Part shown: one piece after another, positions 32,894 through 43,177 of the stretch
How the letters are laid out: each line of letters begins with the position of its first letter
Numbering within the stretch: position 1 is the first letter of the stretch
Assembly: GCA_054661495.1 (NCBI GenBank)
Contig: BAAFSQ010000060.1
Location: 1 to 48,272 of the forward strand
DNA: 48,272 bases
Source: Zygophlyctis sp. KS116
Lineage: Eukaryota; Chytridiomycota
Direction: 5' to 3'
Translations under genes and position numbers: made by a program
The notes under the pieces: model-generated
Databases searched by the model: none
Told to the model about the DNA's origin: nothing
What the model saw: the letters and a program-made list of their open reading frames with translations, nothing else

Positions 32894-32939
32894 AATCTTG
32901 AAATAAAATGGGTTTTTGATTCTTATACTGTTTTTTGAA

Positions 32940-35900
32940 CTACTCTTCAAAAATAACTTCAATTATAGAGTCCAAAAGGGTAAATATAATATGACGATTA
33001 AGAACTGAGGACTGGAAAATGTCAATTATTCTTCCAACTCCAGTTTGCGTGGCTTCAGTGCCAAGAAATCTTGTAAAGGCATCCGGCCAAACTGAAAATA
33101 ATTTGGATTTCATTTCATTCCTTGAGATATTTTCATGGAGAGCTGACTTGAAATTTTCTTCGCTTTTAGATGGTGGTTTTTTGGTTGATTCTGTAGTATT
33201 AAGGCGCTCGATGTTGGCTCTAGTTAGGATTTTGCAAAAAAAGTCCTCCGTCATGTAATTACCAAGCAAATCTGAAATCTCGCTTTCAAGACCCATCATA
33301 CCCCCAAAGCATTGCTTTAATAGCATAGCAGATGCAGTCTTTTTTAAGAAAAGGTCTCGTTCTTTTATATCAAACAGTTCAATCAAAACTCCACATAGAG
33401 GGTCAGACAACACTCCAAAAGAAATTGAATTGTCTTGATCGGTTTGATCTTCATTTAAACATCCCCAGTCTCCATCATCTTCTTCGTCAGTACTTTCATC
33501 CTCAGGTGATTGTGCCAATATCTCTCCCGTACTAGAAGATACTTTATCATTGTCTAGTTCCTCTCTACTCAAATGTAGTTTCCTTTTAGCAGTGCCAACA
33601 AATTTGGCAAATTTTTGTGCCCCTGATTTTATGTTATAATTATGAACATCATTAAAAGACTCCACTGTACTATATTTCTTTCTTTTGTATTCCACAGAGG
33701 AAAGAAAACTGCGTAACTCATCACTTTGACACACTAAGGGGTTATCAATCAATCTTTGGAGATATTTCTCTAAAGCAGCCATTCTTTCCTTCTTCAATTG
33801 CTCTCTTTCAGCCTTTGAATGAAAAATACTATAATTTTTTCCAGGCAGATCAAATTCATGCACAATCGGAAACTTTTCCTTGAGCTTTTTATGTAGCCAA
33901 AGGAATTCATTATATCGTCTTTTTACTACCCAGCGTCTTGGGCCGCTCTCTTTATGTACAAGTATCTCATAAAAAGTAACTCTTTTCTGTTCTCGAATAG
34001 ATTCAGTTGCTCGAGTAATGCGCACGATGCAAAGGCCCTTAATTGTCAAATAAGTAATAATTACCGGAACAATAGCTTCTTTTTGCTCTTGGGTTTGATA
34101 CTTAATCCTTTCTGAATTCAAATCATTCATTTCCTGCCGAATAAGAGCCTGAGACTGTTCGAGAATATGAATTTGCATAATTTGAGCTGGAGCAGGCAGA
34201 TTGTTAGTCGGAGATGAACAATTCAGTAGTAAAACATTCAGAATATCCAGTTGTTGCAGATTTCGATCTAAATCCTCTTTAATTTGCTGTAACTTTGTCG
34301 AGTTATATAAAATATCGCTATTTTGGGAATCTAAACCTGACAAAAGCGAACTTTCTTTTTGATTGTCGTCGAATAATATGTCCCCATCTAAAGCATCGAC
34401 ATCGAGGACGTCCTCTACAGCGTTGAAAAGCAATAAATCGGAAGCTTCCCAAGCCTCAGTATCTTTGTAAGATTTAGAACCAGTCAATCTTAATGATTCG
34501 TGCTCCAATTCCAATTCCAACTGACTCAGTATTATACTATTTTCTAAAGGAAATTCTCCTGCAGTTTCCTTTAAATGAGGATTCGAAGAAGAAACGTTTT
34601 CGCTGGAGGCTTCTCCCTTCTCTAACTCCGAAGCTAATTTAAAGTAGTGATCAGAGTCAAGAAACTGATGAAAACTGATTTGCAATTCATCAAATACTAT
34701 ACCCTGACATTTGAATATAGCCAAACATGCTTCAAGTAGATGTTCGGGCAATTGGGTGAGGCTAAACACATCTATAGCCTTTAACACGTCATTAAGACCG
34801 TAAAAAGTACTGGCAGAATATGCTCTGTAAATCTTTTGAATTTCTCGCTGAATTGGTTCTGAAGTATCCAACGAGTTTGGAACTTTCCATTGAGAGTAAA
34901 CTCGTCGTAAATTTGAAGCGGCAATCCAAAATCTAATCATGTCTATATCTCCCTCCTGTTCCATAAACTCTAAAAAATAGAAAAGTCTTGAAGAAGCTTC
35001 ACTCCCAATTTCATACCCAATAGCCAGATATTCATCCAATAACGACCTTAGAGAAAGAAGAGGCTTGTATTTGCTTTTTAAAGTCTTTTTTTTAGTCTTG
35101 ATATTATAAAACTATAATTACCAAGACCATTTTTTCATCTTCAAGAGTTAAAAATGTAATTCTTTTTTCCAATTTTGATTTAACTCCATCTAAAGCTTTT
35201 AGATATTTTTTAAGCGTTTCAAAAGAATCTGATTTCTTATTTGAAGCTTCGTCTATATTAATTTAATTTGATTTAAATTACTTGCTTCCTGTAATCTAGA
35301 TCGTAGCTCTAATATTATCTGATGATGAATAGCTTTCAAATCAATCACGCATTTTGATTTTTTTGCATATTTTGAAAGACCTTCAAAATATCTTATCATA
35401 AATACTAGTTAAAATACCTATATTTACTAGCCAAACTAACCGCAGCATTTTTCTGATTTTTCATTCTTAAAAATCTTGGCGGAAATTGCGTAAAATGAGT
35501 CTGTAACTGTGATCTGAATGCCTTGACTGATGTTTGAGCTATAAATCTTTTAATTGCCTAGAATATTAGTATTACTTGATAGACCCCAAATTTCAATTTA
35601 CAGTTATTAGTGCATTTATCAATTCAGGATAATATTTTTAGAATACTTTACCTTTTCTGAAATAAAATTATTCAAAACCTCTGGTTTTGACCATTTATCA
35701 ATCCAGCCCCAAATCCCAAAACATGCCAAAACTTCTCTAAAAAGCAACCTTGACAACTTATTCCCTGGTGTCTCTTTCCAACCCCATCTATAAAACACCT
35801 GATCTACCAAGAGTCTAATATAAGCCTTTTCCTGATCTGGAGAACCAACCGCAGGATGTATATAACCCTGTTTTACAAATTTACAAGAAATTTGAAGCAA

Positions 35901-36572
35901 TAATTGATCTAAATCCTGACTTGGATACACTCCATCTCCTCCCGTCTCTCTAGTATAAAAATCCCATCCATTAATTTCATCTTGTGAATTATAATCATCC
36001 AAATGACTTTTAAGTTCTGGTGTTTGTACTTTTTCTTCTTTTGAGATTTCTGATTTTTTAAATTGACTTGCAGACAAATTCTCTTTGAGTGTCTCTTTTC
36101 GTAATTTTTTAAAAATTTTAAAAAATTTTAAAATTTCAGACCAGAACCTTACCCATATTCTCAACTCTAACCTTTCTTCTTTACAGTCTATAAATCCTTG
36201 AGAGACTGACATTGCAATTTCTCCTATACTCTCTAAATGACACGTTGGAGACTGCAATTCCATTTTTAAAGGAATTTTCAGTCCTTGTACTACTAAATTA
36301 TCTAATAATAATAAAATAGACTTTTGTAGTCTTTGTAGAGGTAAAGAAGAGTCTAAAAACTCTGTTATTTCTTGTAAATTTTGTATTTTTCTTGGAGGAA
36401 AAACAAGTCCAAATTTTTTTTTAATTTCTAAAGACTTTAAATTAGAGTTTAAAAGTCCAGTAATAGTCCAAATTCCTAATAGGAATAATCCTATTTTAGC
36501 TAGAAATGGAATAAATAAATGTAGATATGGACTTATCGTAATTCCTACTAAAAATATTCCATATTGAGACAT
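32940..36572 (-). CDS. MDM1/SNX13-type sorting nexin (TM-PXA-RGS-PX-nexin C)
   Basis: Exons 36572-35652, 35557-35418, 35391-35282, 35252-35122, 35096-32940 give 1152 aa, close to yeast Mdm1. Order: N-terminal TM hairpin (residues about 5-45), PXA domain ending in HPAVGSPDQEKAYIRLLVD and REVLAC, a coiled linker (KYLKALDGVKSKLEKRI), an RGS domain (LFYFLEFMEQE, IRFWIAASNLRR), PX (VVKRRYNEFLWLHKKLKEKFP, then ERMAALEKYLQRL) and a C-terminal nexin domain. Such proteins tether ER to vacuole or lysosome. The first intron is 94 nt, unlike all others. If it is instead a gene boundary, the locus would be split into two genes. Confidence 0.82.
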
Positions 36573-36593
36573 TTTACGTGGAATTTTTAACAA

Positions 36594-36967
36594 TTATTTC
36601 AGACTAAAAGAAGTTTTACAACCACAAGAATTTTCTGCCAATGGATTTTCTATAATCACAAAGGAAGCTATAAAATAAAATAAATAAAATTACATCCTAT
36701 TAATTCTTGAGAATAATCAAGAGTAGATCCTTTAATATAATCTAGAGAAATCTCATCTACAACTACTCGAGTGTCTTGTTGAGAAAATACAATATCATCT
36801 TTAGAAATTTGTTTAGGAATTTCCATCTTGTATTGAAATCCAGAGCATCCGCCAGAGTCTACAGAGATTCGAAGAGGAGAATTTATGATTTTAAGTTGTT
36901 GTATGGCTCTTGATGTGATTTTCAAGTCTTTACAAACTGAATCAGACAGAAATTTCTTTAAAATCAT
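36594..36967 (-). CDS. ISCA2: Iron-sulfur cluster assembly protein ISCA2
   Basis: Exons 36967-36694 and 36667-36594 (26-nt intron) give 115 aa. It is an A-type carrier needed for mitochondrial 4Fe-4S maturation with ISCA1 and IBA57. The three cluster ligands are present: Cys in DSGGCSGFQYKME and the CGC pair in NSCGCKTSFS. The splice rebuilds SQELIGSSFVIIENPLAENS, which aligns with the ISCA2 end. The N-terminus is short (about 17 aa before the domain), so a mitochondrial signal is weak. It ends 21 bp before the MDM1-like gene starts on the same strand. Confidence 0.92.
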
Positions 36968-37028
36968 CAACCAACCCAGACTCTAAATCTAAAACTAAAA
37001 CTGAAAGAAACTTTTGCGTGAAATATCT

Positions 37029-37056
37029 GGAATTTTCCACATTTAAACTATAAAAG
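37029..37056 (+). promoter_or_regulatory. Heat-shock element and TATA box of the HSP20 gene
   Basis: GGAATTTTCC (37029-37038) fits two inverted nGAAn units, and the preceding ATC is one base off a third. TATAAAAG (37049-37056) follows 10 bp later, 38 bp before the HSP20 start codon. The arrangement is that of a compact HSF1-driven promoter. Confidence 0.5.
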
Positions 37057-37094
37057 AGCAAGCTTTTAATAAAAGTTTTTAAAATTTTAAGAAA

Positions 37095-37581
37095 ATGTCA
37101 TTACTAAGAAGAGCATTTCCTGAATTGCGATCAGTCTTTCCTAGAGCTGGTTCAATGTTTCCAAGTACTAGAAGAGCAAGTCCGATCGACTCTTTCTTTG
37201 ATGATCCATTCTTCAATGCAGTGCAGACTCAAGGACCTGCACTAAATGTCATTGAGAATAAAAATGATTTTTTGGTTGAAGTAGAGGTTCCAGGTTTTTC
37301 AAAGGATAAATTAGATCTAAACGTGCAGGATGATACTCTAACAGTCTCGGGATCAATAGAGTCGCAGCCATTAGATGAGAATTCTAGGGCTTGGAATACA
37401 GAGGTAAACTAGTGATTTTGATTTTTAGAGATATTCTGGGTCTTTTAGTAGATCATTGTCTTTTCCAGGGTATAAACTGGATCCCGAAAAGATGTCGGCA
37501 AATCTACAAAATGGGATTTTGAAGATTTCTCTGCAAAAAGAGCAGACTTTAGGAACAAAGGTTGAAATTTCTGGAGAATAA
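37095..37581 (+). CDS. Small heat-shock protein (HSP20/alpha-crystallin)
   Basis: Exons 37095-37403 and 37429-37581 (25-nt intron) give 153 aa. It is an ATP-independent chaperone that holds unfolded proteins. The N-terminal arm (SLLRRAFPELRSVF, SPIDSFFDDPFF) is followed by the crystallin domain with ALNVIENKNDFLVEVEVPGF, LTVSGSIE, GSFSRSLSFPGYKLDPEKMSANLQNGILKI and a short tail with VEIS. The domain lacks only the long variable loop. A heat-shock element and TATA box lie just upstream. It is divergent from ISCA2 (127 bp). Confidence 0.94.
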
Positions 37582-37758
37582 ATTTAAAATTTCTCTGTTT
37601 TTGAATGGATCAAGTTGTTTTTCCTTTTTACATGTTTTTTTACCGTTTTATGAACATGTCCGAATTTATTCATTTTTCTAAAACAGTGTCCGAAATTAAG
37701 AATTATCCCAGGATTGTCAATCAATGATTTTAAATCGTGCACACCATCTGTCAAGTAT

Positions 37759-38896
37759 ATGTTTTTATTATTTTTGTTACTGGTTAGTACGGTATCAGCT
37801 GCAGGAGATCAGGATTTTTATAATCTAAAGACTGCTTTGCAAGACTTATTCATTAGGAATCCAAGAATGATACCATTATCAGTACGATTGGCATTTCATG
37901 ATCTATTTCATCAAAAGAAAGTTGGAGGACGGGGATGTATTCAAAATCTGGATTTCTTAAATCTTGATGGTAATGCTGGATTAGCTCATCCTGTCAATAT
38001 ATTAAAACAGATTGTAAATGGACCGCAATTTCAAGATTCAGGTTTTAATTTTGGAGATGTGGTTGCTTTTGCTGGCAAAATTGCTGTCGAAGCAGCTTAT
38101 CCTTGTATTCATATCCCGTTCAAATATAATCGTGAGGATTGTTTAGAACAAGCTCCGATTCAAGATCTACAGAGTCAAATTCCAAGTGGGTTTCAAACTG
38201 ATTTGCAATCTATAGAATTGAATTTAGTATATCTCGGATTAACTATGAGTGAATTTGCGATTTTGATTGCTGGGGCTCATGGCATCAAAGGATCACAATC
38301 ACATGCAGAGTTGTCTGGATTTTCTGCAACTTTTTCTGATTTTAGCTCTGGGAAAAATTACATTGGTCAGACTCTGAATAGTAAATGGGATCTTACAACA
38401 AAAGGGCCTGTTGGAGCATTTTTGACTAGAGTTGGCTTGAAAAGATTGGTTCGTCTGCCATTTGAAATATTTCTCTATTCATCTTCTACACAAGTCCAGG
38501 AATCCTTGAATTTCACTCAAAGAAGAGAAATATTTGAACTGAAAAATATCTTGAATAGTTATGCATCGAATCCAAGATATGTCTTTGATCAGGCATTTGC
38601 AATCACTTTTGGAAAATTGATGATGATCAGTGGAGGTACTCAAGAACATTTGGAGCGAAACAGTACTTTGCAGGCATGCTATGAGTTGGGAGAGGTAAAT
38701 GCACTCTTATTTAAAATGAAAGGTTCCTGAAAATACGATTAGAAAAAGCGACGATCCATCTGCCACGGCTTATTCATTGGCCACAAGCACCGCAGAAATA
38801 TCGTCATCAAAACAAGGTATCGAACGAATTTCGAATCAAAATTCTAAAAATACTTCTATAGCCTGGCTTTTATTTGTATGGAATCTATTGTTATAA
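37759..38896 (+). CDS. Secreted haem peroxidase 1 with hydrophobic C-terminus
   Basis: Exons 37759-38694 and 38723-38896 (28-nt intron) give 369 aa. A signal peptide (MFLLFLLLVSTVSA) leads to a plant/fungal superfamily peroxidase domain. The distal Arg and His are in VRLAFHDLF and the proximal His in IAGAHGIKGS. The splice at GEV turns an early stop into a Ser/Thr-rich tail ending in a hydrophobic run (SIAWLLFVWNLLL), typical of a GPI-anchor signal or TM. The gene is the diverged first member of a three-gene array. Substrate and haem use are inferred. Confidence 0.8.
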
Positions 38897-38992
38897 GATG
38901 GGTTGATGTCATGAATAATGGCATGACATGCCGTTTTTGTCACATTTTTTCTTGAAATAGCTTTTTCTAAAAATAAATCTCAAGATTTGAAA

Positions 38993-40255
38993 ATGATATT
39001 ATTACTGCAGCTTCTACTGGCATTTTCAGCAATCAAAGCTGCTACCGACGCTGATTTCAATAAGTTGAAGTCTGCACTATCTGAACTGTACAATACAGAT
39101 TCTCGAATGATTTCATTGGTTGTCCGATTATCATTCCATGATTTACTACTACACAGATCTCCACAAGGCAGTGGGTGTATTCAAAAACTTTCTTTCCAAA
39201 CATCAAACGGGAATGAGGGATTGAAGTCTCCAGTGGATAAACTATTGGGTATCCTTGCAAAACCGGAGCTTCAAAGGGCTAAATTTCATTTCGGGGATGT
39301 GATCGCTTTTGCTAGTAAGATAGCAGTTGAAAAAGCATATCCCTGCATTAATATTCCTTTCAAGTATAACCGCGGGGTTTGTGCTGATAATGTACCTATC
39401 ACTACCGGGTCTGGTTCTACTCCAGATCCCAACATGAATAGAATTGCACAAATGTCCCCACATTCTGCATATTTGGGCATGACCGACTTTGAATTTGCAA
39501 CTCTAACAATCGGAGCCCATGCAATCAATGGTGCAAGAGCCAACCCAGATGTTTCCCGATGGAATGGGATATTCTCAACTGAAAGTTCCGGGGGCGATTA
39601 CATAAACCAAACGTTATCACGCAACTGGGCGGGTAGAAGTATCAATGGCCGATTGACATTTGTATCTGGAGACTTGATTCGTTTGCCTTCTGATATGATG
39701 CTCTTTCCTGATGCTAAACGAGGAAATTCTCTTCAAAAAAGGAAAAAGGATAAGAAGCCAAATGAGAACCGACATATCGGCCCCATCACGGCCAATCCAT
39801 TCGTTAAACCTCCTATAGACAAAGAAGCACAAATCATACAAGAAAAATTCCGAGGACTCGCCAGAGAAGAGCAAGCTTTTGATGAAACATTTGCAAAAGT
39901 TTTTGCTAAAATGCTCAAGGTCGGTGGTGGAAGCACTGTCTACAAAGAAGATTTCTTGAAACCAGCCAGTTGTTTACCTAGAATCACATCAATTCCGGCC
40001 ACATCCACCAAAACTACATCCAACAAAACTAAATCCATCAAAACTACATTCACTAAATCTACCTCTGTTACAGGTACTGCAACAGTCACCGTGTTTTCAG
40101 CTTCTAGTTCGGTTACAACCGAAATAGTTCTAGTTCGTACAACCGAAATAGAGACTACTATTACAGCAAAGACTTTCTCAAAATCAGACATTCATAGCTT
40201 ACAACAGCTTTTAAATAAATTTTCAGACTTCTTCGAGCCGATTGCTCTGTCCTAA
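38993..40255 (+). CDS. Secreted haem peroxidase 2 with Thr/Ser-rich tail
   Basis: A single exon gives 420 aa. Signal peptide MILLLQLLLAFSAIKA; distal VVRLSFHDLLLH; proximal LTIGAHAINGAR; FHFGDVIAFASKIAVEKAYPC between them. The first 250 residues are almost identical to peroxidase 3, but the linker and tail differ. The tail from about residue 330 is rich in Thr and Ser (STKTTSNKTKSIKTT) with TVTVFSASSSVTTE, likely O-glycosylated. The start is the ATG; the longer frame begins at TTG. It is probably cell-surface or secreted. Confidence 0.8.
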   Translation: MILLLQLLLAFSAIKAATDADFNKLKSALSELYNTDSRMISLVVRLSFHDLLLHRSPQGSGCIQKLSFQTSNGNEGLKSPVDKLLGILAKPELQRAKFHFGDVIAFASKIAVEKAYPCINIPFKYNRGVCADNVPITTGSGSTPDPNMNRIAQMSPHSAYLGMTDFEFATLTIGAHAINGARANPDVSRWNGIFSTESSGGDYINQTLSRNWAGRSINGRLTFVSGDLIRLPSDMMLFPDAKRGNSLQKRKKDKKPNENRHIGPITANPFVKPPIDKEAQIIQEKFRGLAREEQAFDETFAKVFAKMLKVGGGSTVYKEDFLKPASCLPRITSIPATSTKTTSNKTKSIKTTFTKSTSVTGTATVTVFSASSSVTTEIVLVRTTEIETTITAKTFSKSDIHSLQQLLNKFSDFFEPIALS

Positions 40256-40565
40256 TATAGAAGGACGCCAACTAGTGAATTAAATACATTATTGAAATTT
40301 GAAGTGATTTTTTAAAAATACTACCGCATTAAAATGTCTAGAATCATTATATAAACACATGCATGCAGAGAATTTTATCAATGCATTTTCTTGGGCACAC
40401 GTCAATCATAGCAAAAACGGATTCCAAATGCATAGATCAAATTGATTTCTTAACTGCGATTTAACTTGGATTGTGTTATTTCAACTGGACACAAGGACAT
40501 CATTGGCGCCCATGCCGTCAATTCTATTTATAACTTTTTCTAAAAATAAATCTCAAGATTTGAAA
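40256..40565. other. Intergenic stretch between peroxidases 2 and 3
   Basis: 310 bp without a supported gene. It holds AT-rich promoter-like text, including ATTATATAAACA near 40346 and TATTTATAAC near 40528. Its last 30 bases, before the start codon, repeat the sequence before peroxidase 2, which marks the left edge of the duplication. I see no RNA gene. Confidence 0.6.
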
Positions 40566-41335
40566 ATGATATTTTTACTGCAGCTTCTACTGGCATTTTC
40601 AGCAATCAAAGCTGCTACCGACGCTGATTTCAATAAGTTGAAGTCTGCACTATCTGAACTGTACAATACAGATTCTCGAATGATTTCATTGGTTGTCCGA
40701 TTATCATTCCATGATTTACTACTACACAGATCTCCACAAGGCAGTGGGTGTATTCAAAAACTTTCTTTCCAAACATCAAACGGGAATGAGGGATTGAAGT
40801 CTCCAGTGGATAAACTATTGGGTATCCTTGCAAAACCGGAGCTTCAAAGGGCTAAATTTCATTTCGGGGATGTGATCGCTTTTGCTAGTAAGATAGCAGT
40901 TGAAAAAGCATATCCCTGCATTAATATTCCTTTCAAGTATAACCGCGGGGTTTGTGCTGATAATGTACCTATCACTACCGGGTCTGGTTCTACTCCAGAT
41001 CCCAACATGAATAGAATTGCACAAATGTCCCCACATTCTGCATATTTGGGCATGACCGACTTTGAATTTGCAACTCTAACAATCGGAGCCCATGCAATCA
41101 ATGGTGCAAGAGCCAACCCAGATGTTTCCCGATGGAATGGGATATTCTCAACTGAAAGTTCCGGGGGCGATTACATAAACCAAACGTTATCACGCAACTG
41201 GGCGGGTAGAAGTATCAATGGTCGATTGACATTTGTATCTGGAGACTTGATTCGTTTGCCTTCTGATATGATGCTCTTTCCTGATGCTAAACAAGGAAAT
41301 TCTCTTCAAAAAAGGAAAAAGGATAAGAAAAAGAA
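40534..41335 (+). repeat. Near-identical tandem duplication (right copy of 38961-39762)
   Basis: About 800 bp are repeated at an offset of 1573 bp, covering the last bases of the 5' leader and the first two thirds of both peroxidase genes. I find roughly three substitutions. The match ends in the basic KRKKDKK stretch, after which the genes diverge strongly. Confidence 0.85.
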
Positions 41336-41864
41336 GAAGCCAAGTAAGCCAAAAAGTCCATTGCCACCTCCTCCGCCACCTCCACCTCCTCCTCCTCCAG
41401 TAGATCCAGCAGCAAAAGCTATACAAGAACAATTGCGAGCACTTGCCAATCAGCAACAAGCGTTTGATGAAATGTTTGCAAACGTTTTTGCCAAAATGCT
41501 AAATAGTGGTGGTGGAACCGCTGTCTACAATGAAGTGTTTTCAAAACCTGCGACTTGTCCTGGAGCAACTCTCCCCACCACTTCAATATCTGTGCCCACC
41601 ACTACAATATCTGTACCCACCACTACAACATCTGTATCCACTACTACAATATCTGTACCCACCACTACAATATCTGTACCCACCACTACAACATCTGTAT
41701 CCACTACTACAATATCTGTACCCACCACCACAATATCTGTGCCTACCACTACAATATCTGTGCCAACCACTGCTATATCAACAATCGACACGACTTCAGA
41801 CGACTCGATCATGGAACTGTTTGAAGATCTTTCCAGACTATTCAAGGATATGGGCGCACTGTAA
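40566..41864 (+). CDS. Secreted haem peroxidase 3 with proline run and Thr repeat
   Basis: A single exon gives 432 aa. The signal peptide and peroxidase domain (VVRLSFHDLLLH, LTIGAHAINGAR) match peroxidase 2 with about three base differences over some 780 bp. After KRKKDKK the linker holds a 12-residue proline run. A conserved helix follows (AFDEMFANVFAKML), then nine or so 7-residue repeats of SVPTTTI type. I start it at ATG 40566, matching the duplicate; an upstream in-frame extension to 40473 lacks a signal peptide and is not conserved. It lies 1573 bp downstream of its twin. Confidence 0.8.
   Translation: MIFLLQLLLAFSAIKAATDADFNKLKSALSELYNTDSRMISLVVRLSFHDLLLHRSPQGSGCIQKLSFQTSNGNEGLKSPVDKLLGILAKPELQRAKFHFGDVIAFASKIAVEKAYPCINIPFKYNRGVCADNVPITTGSGSTPDPNMNRIAQMSPHSAYLGMTDFEFATLTIGAHAINGARANPDVSRWNGIFSTESSGGDYINQTLSRNWAGRSINGRLTFVSGDLIRLPSDMMLFPDAKQGNSLQKRKKDKKKKKPSKPKSPLPPPPPPPPPPPPVDPAAKAIQEQLRALANQQQAFDEMFANVFAKMLNSGGGTAVYNEVFSKPATCPGATLPTTSISVPTTTISVPTTTTSVSTTTISVPTTTISVPTTTTSVSTTTISVPTTTISVPTTTISVPTTAISTIDTTSDDSIMELFEDLSRLFKDMGAL
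41362..41399 (+). repeat. Proline-codon microsatellite
   Basis: A run of CCN codons, mostly CCT and CCA, encodes 12 consecutive prolines in peroxidase 3. Peroxidase 2 has no such run at this place. Confidence 0.85.
41578..41786 (+). repeat. 21-bp coding minisatellite (Thr-rich)
   Basis: The unit CCCACCACTACAATATCTGT(A) recurs nine to ten times in the peroxidase 3 tail, with a minor variant reading TCCACTACTACAATATCTGTA. It encodes SVPTTTI or SVSTTTI heptads, a mucin-like spacer. Higher-order pattern (two or three units) suggests repeated slippage. Confidence 0.85.
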
Positions 41865-41880
41865 TTATTTGCCTAATGGC

Positions 41881-42290
41881 ATGATTTTTGAATCAAATAT
41901 GCATTTATTGAAAATAAACCGAGATATGATGACATTGAATTTGAAAAACTATTTAGAGAAAATAGCTGCTTCTAAAGCGCAAACCAGTAATTTTAATAGA
42001 GTGATTAAATAGATGCATTAGCCGAAGAAGCAGCAGTGTCCGTGCATAAAGCGTCTGAAGGAATCGCCCAACGTGAAACTCTCCCAGTTTACTGCATATA
42101 CAAGAAACAAAAAGAAATCGAAGCCACGAGTAGACAACTGAAAACATCAACAGAAATATTTATTAATCAAACAAAGGAATGGCTTCAACTAATTCATGAA
42201 CTCAATTCTGCATGCAATGAATTAGGCGATGTTGAAAATGCTTTGGAAATCATTCATCAGGATATTAAACAAATCTGTACAAAAAAATAA
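41881..42290 (+). CDS. BLOC1S1: BLOC-1 subunit 1 (GCN5L1) homologue
   Basis: Exons 41881-41986 and 42013-42290 (26-nt intron) give 127 aa. It is a small coiled-coil subunit shared by BLOC-1 and BORC, which act in endosome and lysosome positioning. The C-terminal half follows the family: YKKQKEIEATSRQLKTSTEIFINQTKEWLQ and ELGDVENALEIIHQDIKQI, against the human GDVENWARSIELDM block. Alternative in-frame ATGs at 41899 and 41926 could be the true start. Its stop is 2 bp from that of RIB7 on the other strand. Confidence 0.82.
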
Positions 42291-42292
42291 AA

Positions 42293-43013
42293 CTATGTAA
42301 ATATTGGAAATCCAATCATTACAATATCTGAACCTAATTGGGTATAAGTCACAGAATCCATTGCAAAAGGGATTAAAGCTCCATTTGATTTACATGTTAG
42401 CGAGACTCCACTTCCAAAGAATTTTGGTGCAATCGTCAAAATAATTAAATGTCCTAATTTATAAGATATAAATTCTTGTAAGACCAGAGATCCTCCTTCA
42501 ACCATAAGCGTGTTAATTCCATATTGAGATTTGAGTAGTGGTAGAAGACTTCAAATTATTAATCATAAAGTACCTTGGCAAATGTATTAATCCATTAGAG
42601 TCCTGTTCAATAACAACAATTCTTATTCCATCTTTTTCCAATAAATCTTTCATCTTTAAATCGGCATTTTTACTAGTGCAAATGATTGGAGATCTCTGTA
42701 AAATACGACTTTTAATTGGAATTCGAAGCGTTGAATCTAGTATAATCGGCGTTGGCGATTGATGATTTCCTTCAAGTCTGCATGTAAGAATAGGATCATC
42801 AGAAATAATTGTATTGATTCCGACTAATATTCCATCACAAACCGATCTGATTGTATGGGTCAGTTTTAAAGACTCTGAACAAGATATTGCAGACGGAGTT
42901 CCTTTCTGATGACTAAGGAATCCGTCAACCGTCTGAGCCCAACTCAAAATAACTGTCGGTAGCTCTTTTGTAGGCTTGCATTGGATCAAGAATGGTTTGA
43001 TCAAATCAATCAT
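42293..43013 (-). CDS. RIB7: Riboflavin-pathway 2,5-diamino-6-ribosylaminopyrimidinone-phosphate reductase (RIB7/RibD C)
   Basis: Exons 43013-42574 and 42548-42293 (25-nt intron) give 231 aa, typical for fungal Rib7. It reduces the ribosyl side chain with NADPH in the second committed step of fungal riboflavin synthesis. The signs are VILSWAQTVDGFLS, CDGILVGINTIISDDPILTCR, PTPIILDSTLRIP and, after the splice, INTLMVEGGSLVLQEFI. There is no deaminase domain, so the fungal or archaeal pathway order applies. It converges on BLOC1S1 with stop codons 2 bp apart. Confidence 0.93.
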
Positions 43014-43177
43014 CTGGAACCCTATAGTAAATCTTTCAGTTTAAAGTGTTGCTTACTGCATCATGTTTATCTGATTTATAATTTACCACGCACTGATTGC
43101 AATTGCATCGGTCATTTAATTAGCCGTTAGACTAAAACATGCAAATCTCAAATCACATGAAATTCTAAAAATAGATT

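Noticed and set aside
36095-36140. Possible intron in the PXA exon (GTAAGG ... GAAAAG)
   Set aside because: Removing it (58 nt) breaks the frame, and the frame is open through it. It is an A/T-rich palindromic stretch.
39057-39936. Long antisense open frames inside peroxidases, present in both copies
   Set aside because: They are identical in both genes only because the sense DNA is duplicated; their proteins show no family features.
40473-40565. In-frame N-terminal extension of peroxidase 3
   Set aside because: It begins with a non-ATG codon, hides the signal peptide and is absent from the near-identical peroxidase 2.
41578-41786. CRISPR-like array
   Set aside because: The 21-bp units are contiguous with no spacers and lie in frame in a coding sequence.
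41525-41845. Antisense VVVGTDI-repeat frame and the two plus-strand shadows of the minisatellite
   Set aside because: They are translations of the same 21-bp repeat in other frames.
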